This document shows, one piece after another, positions 49,758-57,440 of a stretch of DNA of 64,000 nucleotides. Both the position numbers and the translations under genes were made by a program. Position 1 is the first letter of the stretch, and every line of letters starts with the position of its first letter. The stretch is from DATMBF01 sp035559595 (GTDB taxonomy: Bacteria; Bacteroidota; Ignavibacteria; UBA10030), in assembly GCA_035559595.1 (NCBI GenBank), contig DATMBF010000015.1, positions 1-64,000 of the forward strand, given 5' to 3'. Under the pieces are notes generated by a model. It ran no database searches and had not been told where the DNA came from. It saw only the letters and a program-made list of their open reading frames with translations.

Positions 49758-51995
49758 TCATAGCTCGTGGTGAAACGCATAACGCAGACTCAGAAATACT
49801 CCCCGCCCTCTCGTTGTGAATCCATTGATTTCGGCGTATCGTTCGTTGAAGATATTCTCAAGCCGCGCACTGATCGAGACATTGTCTCCAAGCTGAAATC
49901 TTTGCATGAAATCGACGAGCGTGTACTCACCGACAGGTAACGCTCCAAGCGCTCCATACGGCCCTCGCTGCGAATCAAAGAAGTTATCGTATCGTGATCC
50001 GACATGTCTCACATCTAGCCGCAACGACCATGACTCGAGCGGCGAGTAATCGAGGCTGAGATTGAGCGTGTTAGGCCGACGCGTGAGACTGGAGATCTCG
50101 ACCTCCCGATTCAGGAACGCTCCGCTGTTGAAGATCTGCACGTGGTGATTTTGCGTCTTTCGCGTATCGATTTCATCCGGTCTGTATCTCAACCTTCCGC
50201 TTAAGAAGCTCGCATTTCCGGAAAGGAAGAAGCCGGTCGTAAGCTCAACGTGGAACCGCACTTCAATTCCGTTTGTGGTTTGAGTACCGATGTTGAGATA
50301 CGTTAATCCACGAAAATCATTTCTCATCCAATCGTTGCCTAACGTGTCCAGACCGACGTTCTTGTCCCACAGATAAACAAACTCGATGGCATCTTCGATA
50401 ACGGTCTTGAAAAAGCTCAAGGAAAACTGCCAGCTCCTCGCGCTGTGCTTCAGTCCGATCTCATAGGACATTGATCTCTCCGGCTTCAGTTCCCGATTGC
50501 CCAATGTTATTCCAGAAGTAAAGTCTTGCTCTGGTGAAAACAGCTGATAGAGAGAGGGTGCATTGAATCCCGTTGAGGCAGAGCCATACAAAAGTCCGCC
50601 CTCGAGTATTCTAACGGACGGATTGATTTCATATGTCAGGTGTGTCCCAAACGCGCTATGTCTGTTCGCCCGAACTCCAAGTCCCATTCCGAATCTCCTC
50701 AAAAACGAATTCACAAACCCACCATTCACGTCAACGTGTGCAAACACGTTCAACGTTGTTGCGTTCAGTCGGAGAGAATCGAGATCGGTCAAAACCTCAA
50801 ATGGACCAAACGCCGTGTTGGCAAAGTAACGTGACCGTGAGCTCATCGTCTCGCGGTACGAACCTATTCCACCCACGAAATCCAAATAGGGCAGTCGGAA
50901 ATCAGCTTGCAGTTCATTCGTGAGTGTCGTTCCGCTCCATTTGCCCCGGTAATGAGTGCCGTCGGTGTTCCCTGCTTGGTCGACGACGGACGAATCATCG
51001 ACAACTTCCCTTTCCATCCGTGAATAGCCACCGACAGCTTTCAGACTGAATTGAGGGTTAATAGCGTAGGATCCCCCGTACGTTAGGAGCGCTCGAGAAA
51101 ACCGGAGTCGATGATTTTCATCGTCCCGAAAAGCACCATCGTCGATGTCCGTCTTGTGCCCCGTCATCTCGTAGGAAACATGAGCCTCCAGTTCATCCGC
51201 CCGAAAGCCGATCTTCCCTCCGATATCAACTTTCCTGAAGTTGTCGCGATCGCGGTTCTTGAAAACTCCAGCGCTCTGAATGGTATCGATCGTGGCGTCG
51301 AGCCCATTGACGGCATGATTCTGACCATGAGCATTGAAGTAAAGCCCGAGCGGGTGTGTGTAGTTGAGGTTTAGAGCCTGATCGAGCAATGATGTGCTCT
51401 TTCCGAACATTCCGCCTCGGATTTGCGCAACTGCATGCAAGCCGGGTAATCGGTTTTTCTCGGTAATGATATTCACAACCCCACCGATGGCCGAAGAACC
51501 ATAGAGGGTGCTGTGAGATCCACGGACGATTTCTATTCGATCGACGCCAGCAAATGACAGTTCGGAGAGATCGAGGGCATTGTTCACGCCAGATGGATCG
51601 GTAAGGCGGATATCATCCACCAAGATTGTCGTATGGTTGCTTGACGAGCCGCGCATGAAAATGCTCTGCGTCATACCGGGATTCTGGCCTGCACCAACGG
51701 TGTATATCCCTTCCTGTTTGGTGAGAACCTCTCCGACACTCAGCGGGATGTTGCTGCGAATCGCTTCTGTGGAAATGACCGAGACACTGCGCCCAACGCT
51801 TGCCGGATCCCTCTCAAGCCTCGTGGCGGTGACAACAATCTCAGGTAGCTGATAGGTGATAAGCGTGTCCGACTCCGCCAAGGATTGCTGGTCAACAACG
51901 GTGGACCGCTGTGCAGCGGGAACTTGAGCGAGAGACAGGAAAAGAAGAGTAGTAAGAAGGACAGAAACTTTTCGCATGGCATTCTCCGTTTTCAT
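49758..51995 (-). CDS. btuB: TonB-dependent outer-membrane receptor, BtuB-like
   Basis: 745 residues. Signal peptide VSVLLTTLLFLSLAQVPAAQ, a TonB box and plug start (LPEIVVTATRLERDP, about 50), plug motifs IFMRGSSSNHTTILVDDIRL and EIVRGSHSTLYGSSAIGGVVNII, then a 22-strand-type barrel ending SLRYAFHHEL. The plug wording resembles BtuB; the cobalamin riboswitch upstream (52688-52880) supports vitamin B12 or cobinamide as ligand. Start either ATG 51995, overlapping the previous stop (ATGA), or ATG 51977 with GGAG six bases upstream. Second gene of the B12-regulated unit. Confidence 0.88.
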   Translation of the reverse strand: MKTENAMRKVSVLLTTLLFLSLAQVPAAQRSTVVDQQSLAESDTLITYQLPEIVVTATRLERDPASVGRSVSVISTEAIRSNIPLSVGEVLTKQEGIYTVGAGQNPGMTQSIFMRGSSSNHTTILVDDIRLTDPSGVNNALDLSELSFAGVDRIEIVRGSHSTLYGSSAIGGVVNIITEKNRLPGLHAVAQIRGGMFGKSTSLLDQALNLNYTHPLGLYFNAHGQNHAVNGLDATIDTIQSAGVFKNRDRDNFRKVDIGGKIGFRADELEAHVSYEMTGHKTDIDDGAFRDDENHRLRFSRALLTYGGSYAINPQFSLKAVGGYSRMEREVVDDSSVVDQAGNTDGTHYRGKWSGTTLTNELQADFRLPYLDFVGGIGSYRETMSSRSRYFANTAFGPFEVLTDLDSLRLNATTLNVFAHVDVNGGFVNSFLRRFGMGLGVRANRHSAFGTHLTYEINPSVRILEGGLLYGSASTGFNAPSLYQLFSPEQDFTSGITLGNRELKPERSMSYEIGLKHSARSWQFSLSFFKTVIEDAIEFVYLWDKNVGLDTLGNDWMRNDFRGLTYLNIGTQTTNGIEVRFHVELTTGFFLSGNASFLSGRLRYRPDEIDTRKTQNHHVQIFNSGAFLNREVEISSLTRRPNTLNLSLDYSPLESWSLRLDVRHVGSRYDNFFDSQRGPYGALGALPVGEYTLVDFMQRFQLGDNVSISARLENIFNERYAEINGFTTRGRGVFLSLRYAFHHEL

Positions 51996-52537
51996 GCTGG
52001 CACCTTCCCGCGAGCAACAGCAGGGAACTTCCTCGACACGATCTCAAAACCGCCGAACAGAAGAGCAGAATACACAAGGGAGCTCAGCAGAGTGTTTTGA
52101 AAGAACGGGATCGCGGCAACATAGCATGCAATCAGGCCGGACCAATCCATCGGATAGAGTTTCCCTCCCAGCCAAACGGCCAGATTTGTAACGAGAAAGA
52201 AGAAGACCGACCCACCGACGGAAGCTCCGGCCACATTCAGCACATTGATCTTACCGTTGAGAAGCAGACCCATCGCCGTGATGACGGCAAACGAACCATA
52301 CACAACAAGGCGCATGACGTTGAACACGGAGTATCCCTCGAGCGCCCACAAGAGGAGATCGCTGAGAATCATCGCGGCAAGGGGGACGAAAAATGCTGTT
52401 CGCTTGTTTTCAAGATATGCCCCGCCAAATAGCGCAAGCGAGATGATGGGTGTGAAATTTGGCGGGTGAGGAATGATGCGAGCAATGGCCGCAGTGACGA
52501 TCATTCCCATCAGAACCGAAAAACGAAGAGTGGACAT
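51992..52537 (-). CDS. DUF6580-like membrane protein, putative B12 transport component
   Basis: 181 residues, five to six membrane helices (FSVLMGMIVTAAIARIIP; TPIISLALFGGAYL; AAMILSDLLLWALEG; VVYGSFAVITAMGLLL; GGSVFFFLVTNLAVWL). The HPPNFTPI and PLAAMILSDL wording fits DUF6580/ECF-type S components. First gene behind the cobalamin riboswitch and translationally coupled to btuB. An inner-membrane partner for B12 uptake that replaces BtuCD is a reasonable inference; no ECF ATPase genes are seen. ATG with GGAG. Confidence 0.75.
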   Translation of the reverse strand: MSTLRFSVLMGMIVTAAIARIIPHPPNFTPIISLALFGGAYLENKRTAFFVPLAAMILSDLLLWALEGYSVFNVMRLVVYGSFAVITAMGLLLNGKINVLNVAGASVGGSVFFFLVTNLAVWLGGKLYPMDWSGLIACYVAAIPFFQNTLLSSLVYSALLFGGFEIVSRKFPAVARGKVPA

Positions 52538-52571
52538 ATGTTACTCCTTTCTTTTGATTAGCCAAGAAAAA

Positions 52572-52607
52572 ACAAAAAGCCCCAACCTTCTCGAGGAAGA
52601 TTGGGGC
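52572..52607 (-). terminator. Riboswitch-linked terminator
   Basis: Stem GCCCCAACCTTC (52579-52590)/GAAGATTGGGGC (one mismatch, up to 52607), with a T-rich run on the minus strand (CTTTTTGTTTTTTC). Placed between the aptamer and the first gene, so B12 binding probably ends transcription. Confidence 0.8.
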
Positions 52608-52687
52608 AACAAAATCAATGAGCAAAACGGTTAAGGCACCTTCCCGCGAAGGTTGTCGCGACTCAAGTGAGTCGAACATTGCGCTCT

Positions 52688-52880
52688 GGCAGGTCTCCTG
52701 GCTTTCCCTCCGCTGATTCGTCTTCCCGCGGCATGATGACCGCAGTGACATTAGTGAACCAGCGTTTCCCAGTATCGGGAAAGGGATTACAGTTGCGGGG
52801 CAGCTTCCGCTTTTCTCCGTAAGGACAGAGAGCACGGAATTCCCTTTTCATGGCGACATAAGGCGCCACACCAGAACGAT
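52688..52880 (-). ncRNA. Cobalamin (AdoCbl) riboswitch aptamer
   Basis: Minus strand, in order: GGGAA near 52847, GCTGCCCCGCAACTGTAAT (52804-52786), GTCACTG (52749-52743), GGGAAGACG near 52725 and the B12 box AGCCAGGAGACCTGCC (52703-52688), all hallmarks of the cobalamin riboswitch in the right order. The 404-base gap 52538-52941 is filled by promoter, aptamer and terminator. Confidence 0.92.
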
Positions 52881-52907
52881 CTATGAGAAAGAACAAAACG
52901 CGTTCAG

Positions 52908-52936
52908 AATTTACTTAGATTCGCTGAGAGTGTCAA
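52908..52936 (-). promoter_or_regulatory. Promoter of the B12-uptake unit
   Basis: Minus strand TTGACA (52936-52931), 17-base spacer, TAAATT (52913-52908). Start near 52901, just before the riboswitch. Confidence 0.78.
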
Positions 52937-52941
52937 GCATT

Positions 52942-54654
52942 CTAATAGCCAATCGCGGAACCATAACCGCGGGGGTCGGTCGCTCCTAAATAAAGGCCTC
53001 GCTCCGCATCGATAACAATCCCCTCTGCCCTTCCCTGGTAGCCATCGCGTTCCCTGAGCGCATACCCCCGGCGCTTCAGATTCTCAAGAACGTCGACAAC
53101 CATTCCACGCTTTTCGTACATGAGGGTATCGGGATACCATTGGTGATGAATTCTTGGTGCATCGATGGCTTCCTGAATGTGCATGCCGAAATCGATGACA
53201 TTTGTTATCACCTGGAGAACAGTTGTGATAATCGTTGAGCCACCGGGCGAGCCGACAAGGAGGAAAGGTTTCTGGTCTTTCAACACGATAGTCGGAGTCA
53301 TTGCGCTGAGCATTCGCTTGCCCGGCTCAATAGCATTTGCTTCACCGCCAAGGAGACCGTATTGGTTAGGGACTCCGGGTTTTGCGGAGAAATCGTCCAT
53401 CTCATTATTCAGGAGAAATCCCGCCCCTTCGACGACAACAAACGATCCAAACCAGCTGTTGATTGTCGTCGTAACGCTGACGGCATTTCCCCAGCGATCA
53501 ACAATCGAGTAATGCGTGGTTTCGGAACCTTCCCGAATTTCCACAGAGCCGTGCGCAACCTGACTGCTTGGCGTTGCTTTTACCGTGTCGATCAATCGTC
53601 GACGCTCGGCGGCATACTCCTTCGAAATCAGTTTTTCGATAGGTACGGGATAGAAGTCGGAATCACCGAGGTACTGAGCCCTGTCCGCATAAACGAGCTT
53701 CATCGCCTCTGCCATGAGCGCTATTGTCTTTGAAGAACCGAACCCTGTCGCACGAAGGTCGAAACCTTCAAGCAGATTCAGCAATTGCACAAGCGCAATT
53801 CCTCCCGAGCTGGGAGGCCCGATCGAGACGATCTCGTATCCCCGGTACGACCCTAGGATCGGCGGTCGTTCAACAGGCTGGTAGGATTCGAGGTCGGCAT
53901 GCGTAATAAGTCCACCACCTCGCTGCATTTCTCGAACAATGAGGTCTGCAGTTCTCCCTTTGTAAAACCCATCCCTCCCGAGCCGTTGAATTCGCTTCAA
54001 CGTCTCCGCAAGATCCCTCTGAACCAGGATGTCTCCCTCTTCGTAGGCCGTCCCATTCTTCGTGAAAATCTTCTTTGTTGCGGGAAACATCGAAAGTTTT
54101 TCCAAATCCTCCTTCAACGATCCTGCCAATCGGTAGCTCACCGGAAAGCCACGCTCGGCGAAATCGATTGCCGGCTGCATCACCTGCTCTCGTCTCCTCG
54201 TTCCGTATTTCTCCAACGCGTAGAGCAATCCGGCAACGGACCCCGGGACACCAGCGGAGAGATGCCCCATCTCGCTTTTCGCCGAAACGAAATTGCCTGC
54301 TTCGTCAAGATACATGTCGCGATGGGCTGCGGCTGGTGCTTTTTCGCGGTAATCGATAGTGGTTGTCCTCCCATCGGCCATCCGGATGACCATGAACCCT
54401 CCGCCGCCAATATTACCCGCCTGGGGAAAGGTCACGGCCAACGTAAATCCGACCGCAACCGCCGCATCAACAGCATTACCCCCCTTCTTGAGAATCTCGA
54501 TCCCCACGCGCGACGCAAACTCATCCGCCGAGACAACCATGCCTTTCCTGCCACGAACGGGATCCTTTGATGCCGGGAACACCGTGGGGGTCAACGGCAA
54601 AACGACGCACACGCTCAAAAAGAGACACAAATACCGTGTATGTGAGCTTTTCAT
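52942..54654 (-). CDS. ggt: Gamma-glutamyltransferase (periplasmic)
   Basis: 570 residues from ATG 54654 (ATG 54666 also possible; neither has a good ribosome site). Signal peptide TRYLCLFLSVCVVLPL. Ntn-hydrolase precursor: GGNAVDAAVAVGFTLAV, GNIGGGGFMV, REKAPAAAHRDM near the start and the autoprocessing Thr in SETTHYSIVD (about 390), then NEMDDFS and GSPGGSTIITTV. It cleaves gamma-glutamyl bonds of glutathione and similar peptides, releasing glutamate that could feed the GDH enzymes. Follows ssb by 34 bases. Confidence 0.93.
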   Translation of the reverse strand: MKSSHTRYLCLFLSVCVVLPLTPTVFPASKDPVRGRKGMVVSADEFASRVGIEILKKGGNAVDAAVAVGFTLAVTFPQAGNIGGGGFMVIRMADGRTTTIDYREKAPAAAHRDMYLDEAGNFVSAKSEMGHLSAGVPGSVAGLLYALEKYGTRRREQVMQPAIDFAERGFPVSYRLAGSLKEDLEKLSMFPATKKIFTKNGTAYEEGDILVQRDLAETLKRIQRLGRDGFYKGRTADLIVREMQRGGGLITHADLESYQPVERPPILGSYRGYEIVSIGPPSSGGIALVQLLNLLEGFDLRATGFGSSKTIALMAEAMKLVYADRAQYLGDSDFYPVPIEKLISKEYAAERRRLIDTVKATPSSQVAHGSVEIREGSETTHYSIVDRWGNAVSVTTTINSWFGSFVVVEGAGFLLNNEMDDFSAKPGVPNQYGLLGGEANAIEPGKRMLSAMTPTIVLKDQKPFLLVGSPGGSTIITTVLQVITNVIDFGMHIQEAIDAPRIHHQWYPDTLMYEKRGMVVDVLENLKRRGYALRERDGYQGRAEGIVIDAERGLYLGATDPRGYGSAIGY

Positions 54655-54688
54655 GAACTCGACCATGGAGGTGTGTTTTGGTGCGGGA

Positions 54689-55105
54689 TTAGAACGGAAG
54701 GTCGTCATCTTTGCCGGCAGGAGAAGCTTCCGGCGGTGTTGAAGCCGCGCCTTCCGTGGATGGGGCACTTCCTTTGGCATCCAGCATTACCATTTCATCC
54801 ATCACGATCTCCGTCACGTATCGCTTGACGCCATTCTTGTCATCATAGTTGCGATACTGCAGTCTCCCCTCAATATACACCTTGCTTCCTTTTTTCAGGT
54901 ACTCGCCGCAGATTTCGGCAAGCTTGCGCCAGGCCACGATATTGTGCCACTGGGTACGCTCCTGAAGATTCCCCTCAGGATCTCTCCAGCTTTCGTTCGT
55001 CGCCAAGCTAAACGTTGCGACGGCAACGCCGCTGTTGGTATAACGCAGCTCGGGATCTTTCCCCAAATTGCCGATCAGAATCGCTTTGTTCACGCTGCGT
55101 GCCAT
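54689..55105 (-). CDS. ssb: Single-stranded DNA-binding protein
   Basis: 138 residues. OB-fold with SVNKAILIGNLGKDPELRY, FSLATNESWRD, QWHNIVAW, YLKKGSKVYIEGRLQYR, then a short Ser/Ala/Pro linker and the acidic tip DDDLPF that binds repair and replication proteins. ATG with GAGGAGGG. Has its own promoter (55160-55188). Complete and normal in length. Confidence 0.95.
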   Translation of the reverse strand: MARSVNKAILIGNLGKDPELRYTNSGVAVATFSLATNESWRDPEGNLQERTQWHNIVAWRKLAEICGEYLKKGSKVYIEGRLQYRNYDDKNGVKRYVTEIVMDEMVMLDAKGSAPSTEGAASTPPEASPAGKDDDLPF

Positions 55106-55159
55106 AATAATCCCTCCTCATACCAAAGTTACCGATAAAGAACAGACGAATTGTGTGCT

Positions 55160-55188
55160 AAAGTAGAATAAAACGTGCTGAATGTCAA
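55160..55188 (-). promoter_or_regulatory. Promoter of ssb
   Basis: Minus strand TTGACA (55188-55183), 17-base spacer, TACTTT (55165-55160). Start near 55153. Confidence 0.75.
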
Positions 55189-55207
55189 GAACAGTTCGTG
55201 TGACTTC

Positions 55208-56074
55208 TCATCGTTTGACAAGAACAATGCATTTCGTCTTGGTGAGAAGATACAGACGTTGACGATCAACCCAAATGTCTCTCACATCGCGCACCGGCTC
55301 ATCGACGAACAATGATCCGAAGGGGATTCTTTGTTGCAACGCACCTTCGGCGGAGAAGAACATCATGAGCGAGTCTGTTGCGACGACGAATCCTTCCTCC
55401 GACACTCCGAGTGCTCTTGCGTTGTTGAGCAAGCCCTCTCCGATGACTCTTAGAAAGTTTCCGAAATAGTCGAATTCGACGGCCCGACCTGCTTCAAAGA
55501 CAACGACGCGATCACGTGGCGCTAATTTGAGAGCCAGAGGCCGCCTCAACCGGCGGCTACCCTGCTCAATGTCACCAAACGAACGCTCAAACCGGCCGGA
55601 CACCTGGAATTTCACGATGCGAAGATTCTCGCCATCCAGAACAAAGAGATCCCCAAAACGCGAGAGTGCAACGTCGACTGGATAACCGAACCGAGCTTCC
55701 GCTATCGCCGTGTCACGGGTCGAAAGACTGGAGATATGGCTCAAACGACGATCGAATCTTTGGACGCGATGATTCCCGAAGTCAGCCACAAAGACATTGA
55801 TACCGTCGGTGACAATCCCCTTCGGTGAATCGAAGGAACCGATTTGCCAGCCGTATCCGCCAATCGTTGTCGGAGTTGAGTTTGGATCTTGATAGAGATG
55901 AATGGTATGATCCCCTGCATCGGCAACATAGATCCAGTGTTGCGGAGAAATGGTCAAACGAACCGCATCGCGGAACGAGCCAAACGAGAATTCTTCAACA
56001 AAAAGGCTGTCAGGCTGCGCTTCGAGGGATGGGGACAGGAATCCGAGGGCAATCAGCGCAGATATCGCGACCAT
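55208..56074 (-). CDS. NHL-type six-bladed beta-propeller exported protein
   Basis: 288 residues. Signal peptide AISALIALGFLSPSLEAQ. NHL-like repeats: WIYVADAGDHTIHLY, SPKGIVTDGINVFVADFGNHRVQRF, YPVDVALSRFGDLFVLDGENLRIVKF. Ends LVKR without a sorting domain. Likely periplasmic or surface protein binding other proteins or sugars. ATG lies inside the last 22 bases of the GWxTD gene, so the two are coupled. Confidence 0.75.
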   Translation of the reverse strand: MVAISALIALGFLSPSLEAQPDSLFVEEFSFGSFRDAVRLTISPQHWIYVADAGDHTIHLYQDPNSTPTTIGGYGWQIGSFDSPKGIVTDGINVFVADFGNHRVQRFDRRLSHISSLSTRDTAIAEARFGYPVDVALSRFGDLFVLDGENLRIVKFQVSGRFERSFGDIEQGSRRLRRPLALKLAPRDRVVVFEAGRAVEFDYFGNFLRVIGEGLLNNARALGVSEEGFVVATDSLMMFFSAEGALQQRIPFGSLFVDEPVRDVRDIWVDRQRLYLLTKTKCIVLVKR

Positions 56075-57408
56075 GTGTCGTCACGAAGCTCCCCACGCTT
56101 GGTCGAATGAACAAGCTGGTAATCACCGAATCCCGTGCGGTCGACAAAAACAAATTCGACGCCGTTTTCGATGTTAAAGTATCGCCAGATCTCGTAGGGC
56201 TTTGCATCTTCCCTGCTTGGGGCACGTTCTACTTCGTCCGGGTCACCGTAGAGAATTAACACTCTTCCACGATCGGTCTGCCATCCCTCACGCGAAAAGG
56301 ATTTGTAGCGCTGGTTGGCAACCTGCAAGCGTTGCATGTAATCTGCCCGCGAGATCGGTTGCCTGCCCATTCTCCCTTTTTCAACCTCGTTCCAGAATTG
56401 CGCAAGAAACGTCCGCCTCCCCTCCTCATTCGTAATCTGAGAAAATGTTTTGATTTCTTGATCTGTCGCCATGTATTGCCCGCGCCTGAATTCCTCGGCA
56501 AGCTCATCGGCGCTCATCCCTGAAAGTTCATTCGCCTTCAGAGCTGTCGCAGATGGTGAAGCAATGGGGATGTGGGGATTGTAGATATAGAAGACTTTCT
56601 CTGTTCGGGCGACTTCCGTCCCACCTTCAGAGAGGATCAAGCGATAGCGGTATTTTCCGGAGGGGTATGAGGTGACATTCATGGTTCCGGCTTCAACAGC
56701 GCTGGCAATGGTAAAGGTCTTGGTCTTCGTCGCCTCCCGAACCACTTTATCACTCGCATCAAGAACGACGGTTGTGAGAGCGTAAGGAACATTCGGCTTA
56801 AGATTGTAGAGTTCAAGATAATTGAACAGAACAGGTGTTGCCGTGACACCAAACGTCAATGTCGGATTCGGGACAACTTCCAACCCATTCTTGAAGAAAT
56901 GGCTGCTTTTCTCCTGCGAGGCCTTTACGGTCGAACAGAGTTCCAGATCACTCATCGCCGGTGTCGACGGGTAGGGTCGAAACTGAATCGGAAGCCGAAT
57001 ACTGTCCCGCCGCGAAGGGTTCAGCCTGTCATACGCTAAGACATGAAGATTGTAGTCACCGAATGGAACCGAATACCCTGTCTGGTTGACAAACGTTGAC
57101 CGGAGTGACTGGCTCGTTGTGTCCGCCACGGAAACGGGAATAATCACTGCCTGATCGACAACCGCAGAATCATTTTGTTGACGCGTCAATTTGAGATCAA
57201 GATACACCTCCCCCCGGAATCCCTTCTCACTCGGAACCAACGTCACTAACTGGGTATAGAAGGCGTAATAGATTTCCAGATAGGCGGTCTTATCGTCGTA
57301 CCGAAACCGGGCATAATCCAGATTAAGAATGAAAGGGGAGTCTGCAGATTGGCGGGCTAATGCGGGTTGGAAAAAGCTTACAACAACCAACGCTAGAAGA
57401 ATTCTCAT
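56053..57408 (-). CDS. GWxTD domain-containing exported protein
   Basis: 451 residues. Signal peptide ILLALVVVSFFQPALA. The C-terminal GWxTD domain (about 345-430) is clear: MSADELAEEFRRGQYMAT, FWNEVEKGRMGRQPISRADY and the name motif REGWQTDRGRVLILYG, then DEVERAPS. The N-terminal part is beta-rich. The domain is known almost only from FCB-group bacteria, where its role is unsettled. Downstream of the PIG-L-like gene by 32 bases and coupled to the NHL-like gene. Confidence 0.88.
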   Translation of the reverse strand: MRILLALVVVSFFQPALARQSADSPFILNLDYARFRYDDKTAYLEIYYAFYTQLVTLVPSEKGFRGEVYLDLKLTRQQNDSAVVDQAVIIPVSVADTTSQSLRSTFVNQTGYSVPFGDYNLHVLAYDRLNPSRRDSIRLPIQFRPYPSTPAMSDLELCSTVKASQEKSSHFFKNGLEVVPNPTLTFGVTATPVLFNYLELYNLKPNVPYALTTVVLDASDKVVREATKTKTFTIASAVEAGTMNVTSYPSGKYRYRLILSEGGTEVARTEKVFYIYNPHIPIASPSATALKANELSGMSADELAEEFRRGQYMATDQEIKTFSQITNEEGRRTFLAQFWNEVEKGRMGRQPISRADYMQRLQVANQRYKSFSREGWQTDRGRVLILYGDPDEVERAPSREDAKPYEIWRYFNIENGVEFVFVDRTGFGDYQLVHSTKRGELRDDTWSRYLR

Positions 57409-57440
57409 TCTGACCTCACTCGTAAATCATGCTCAATATA

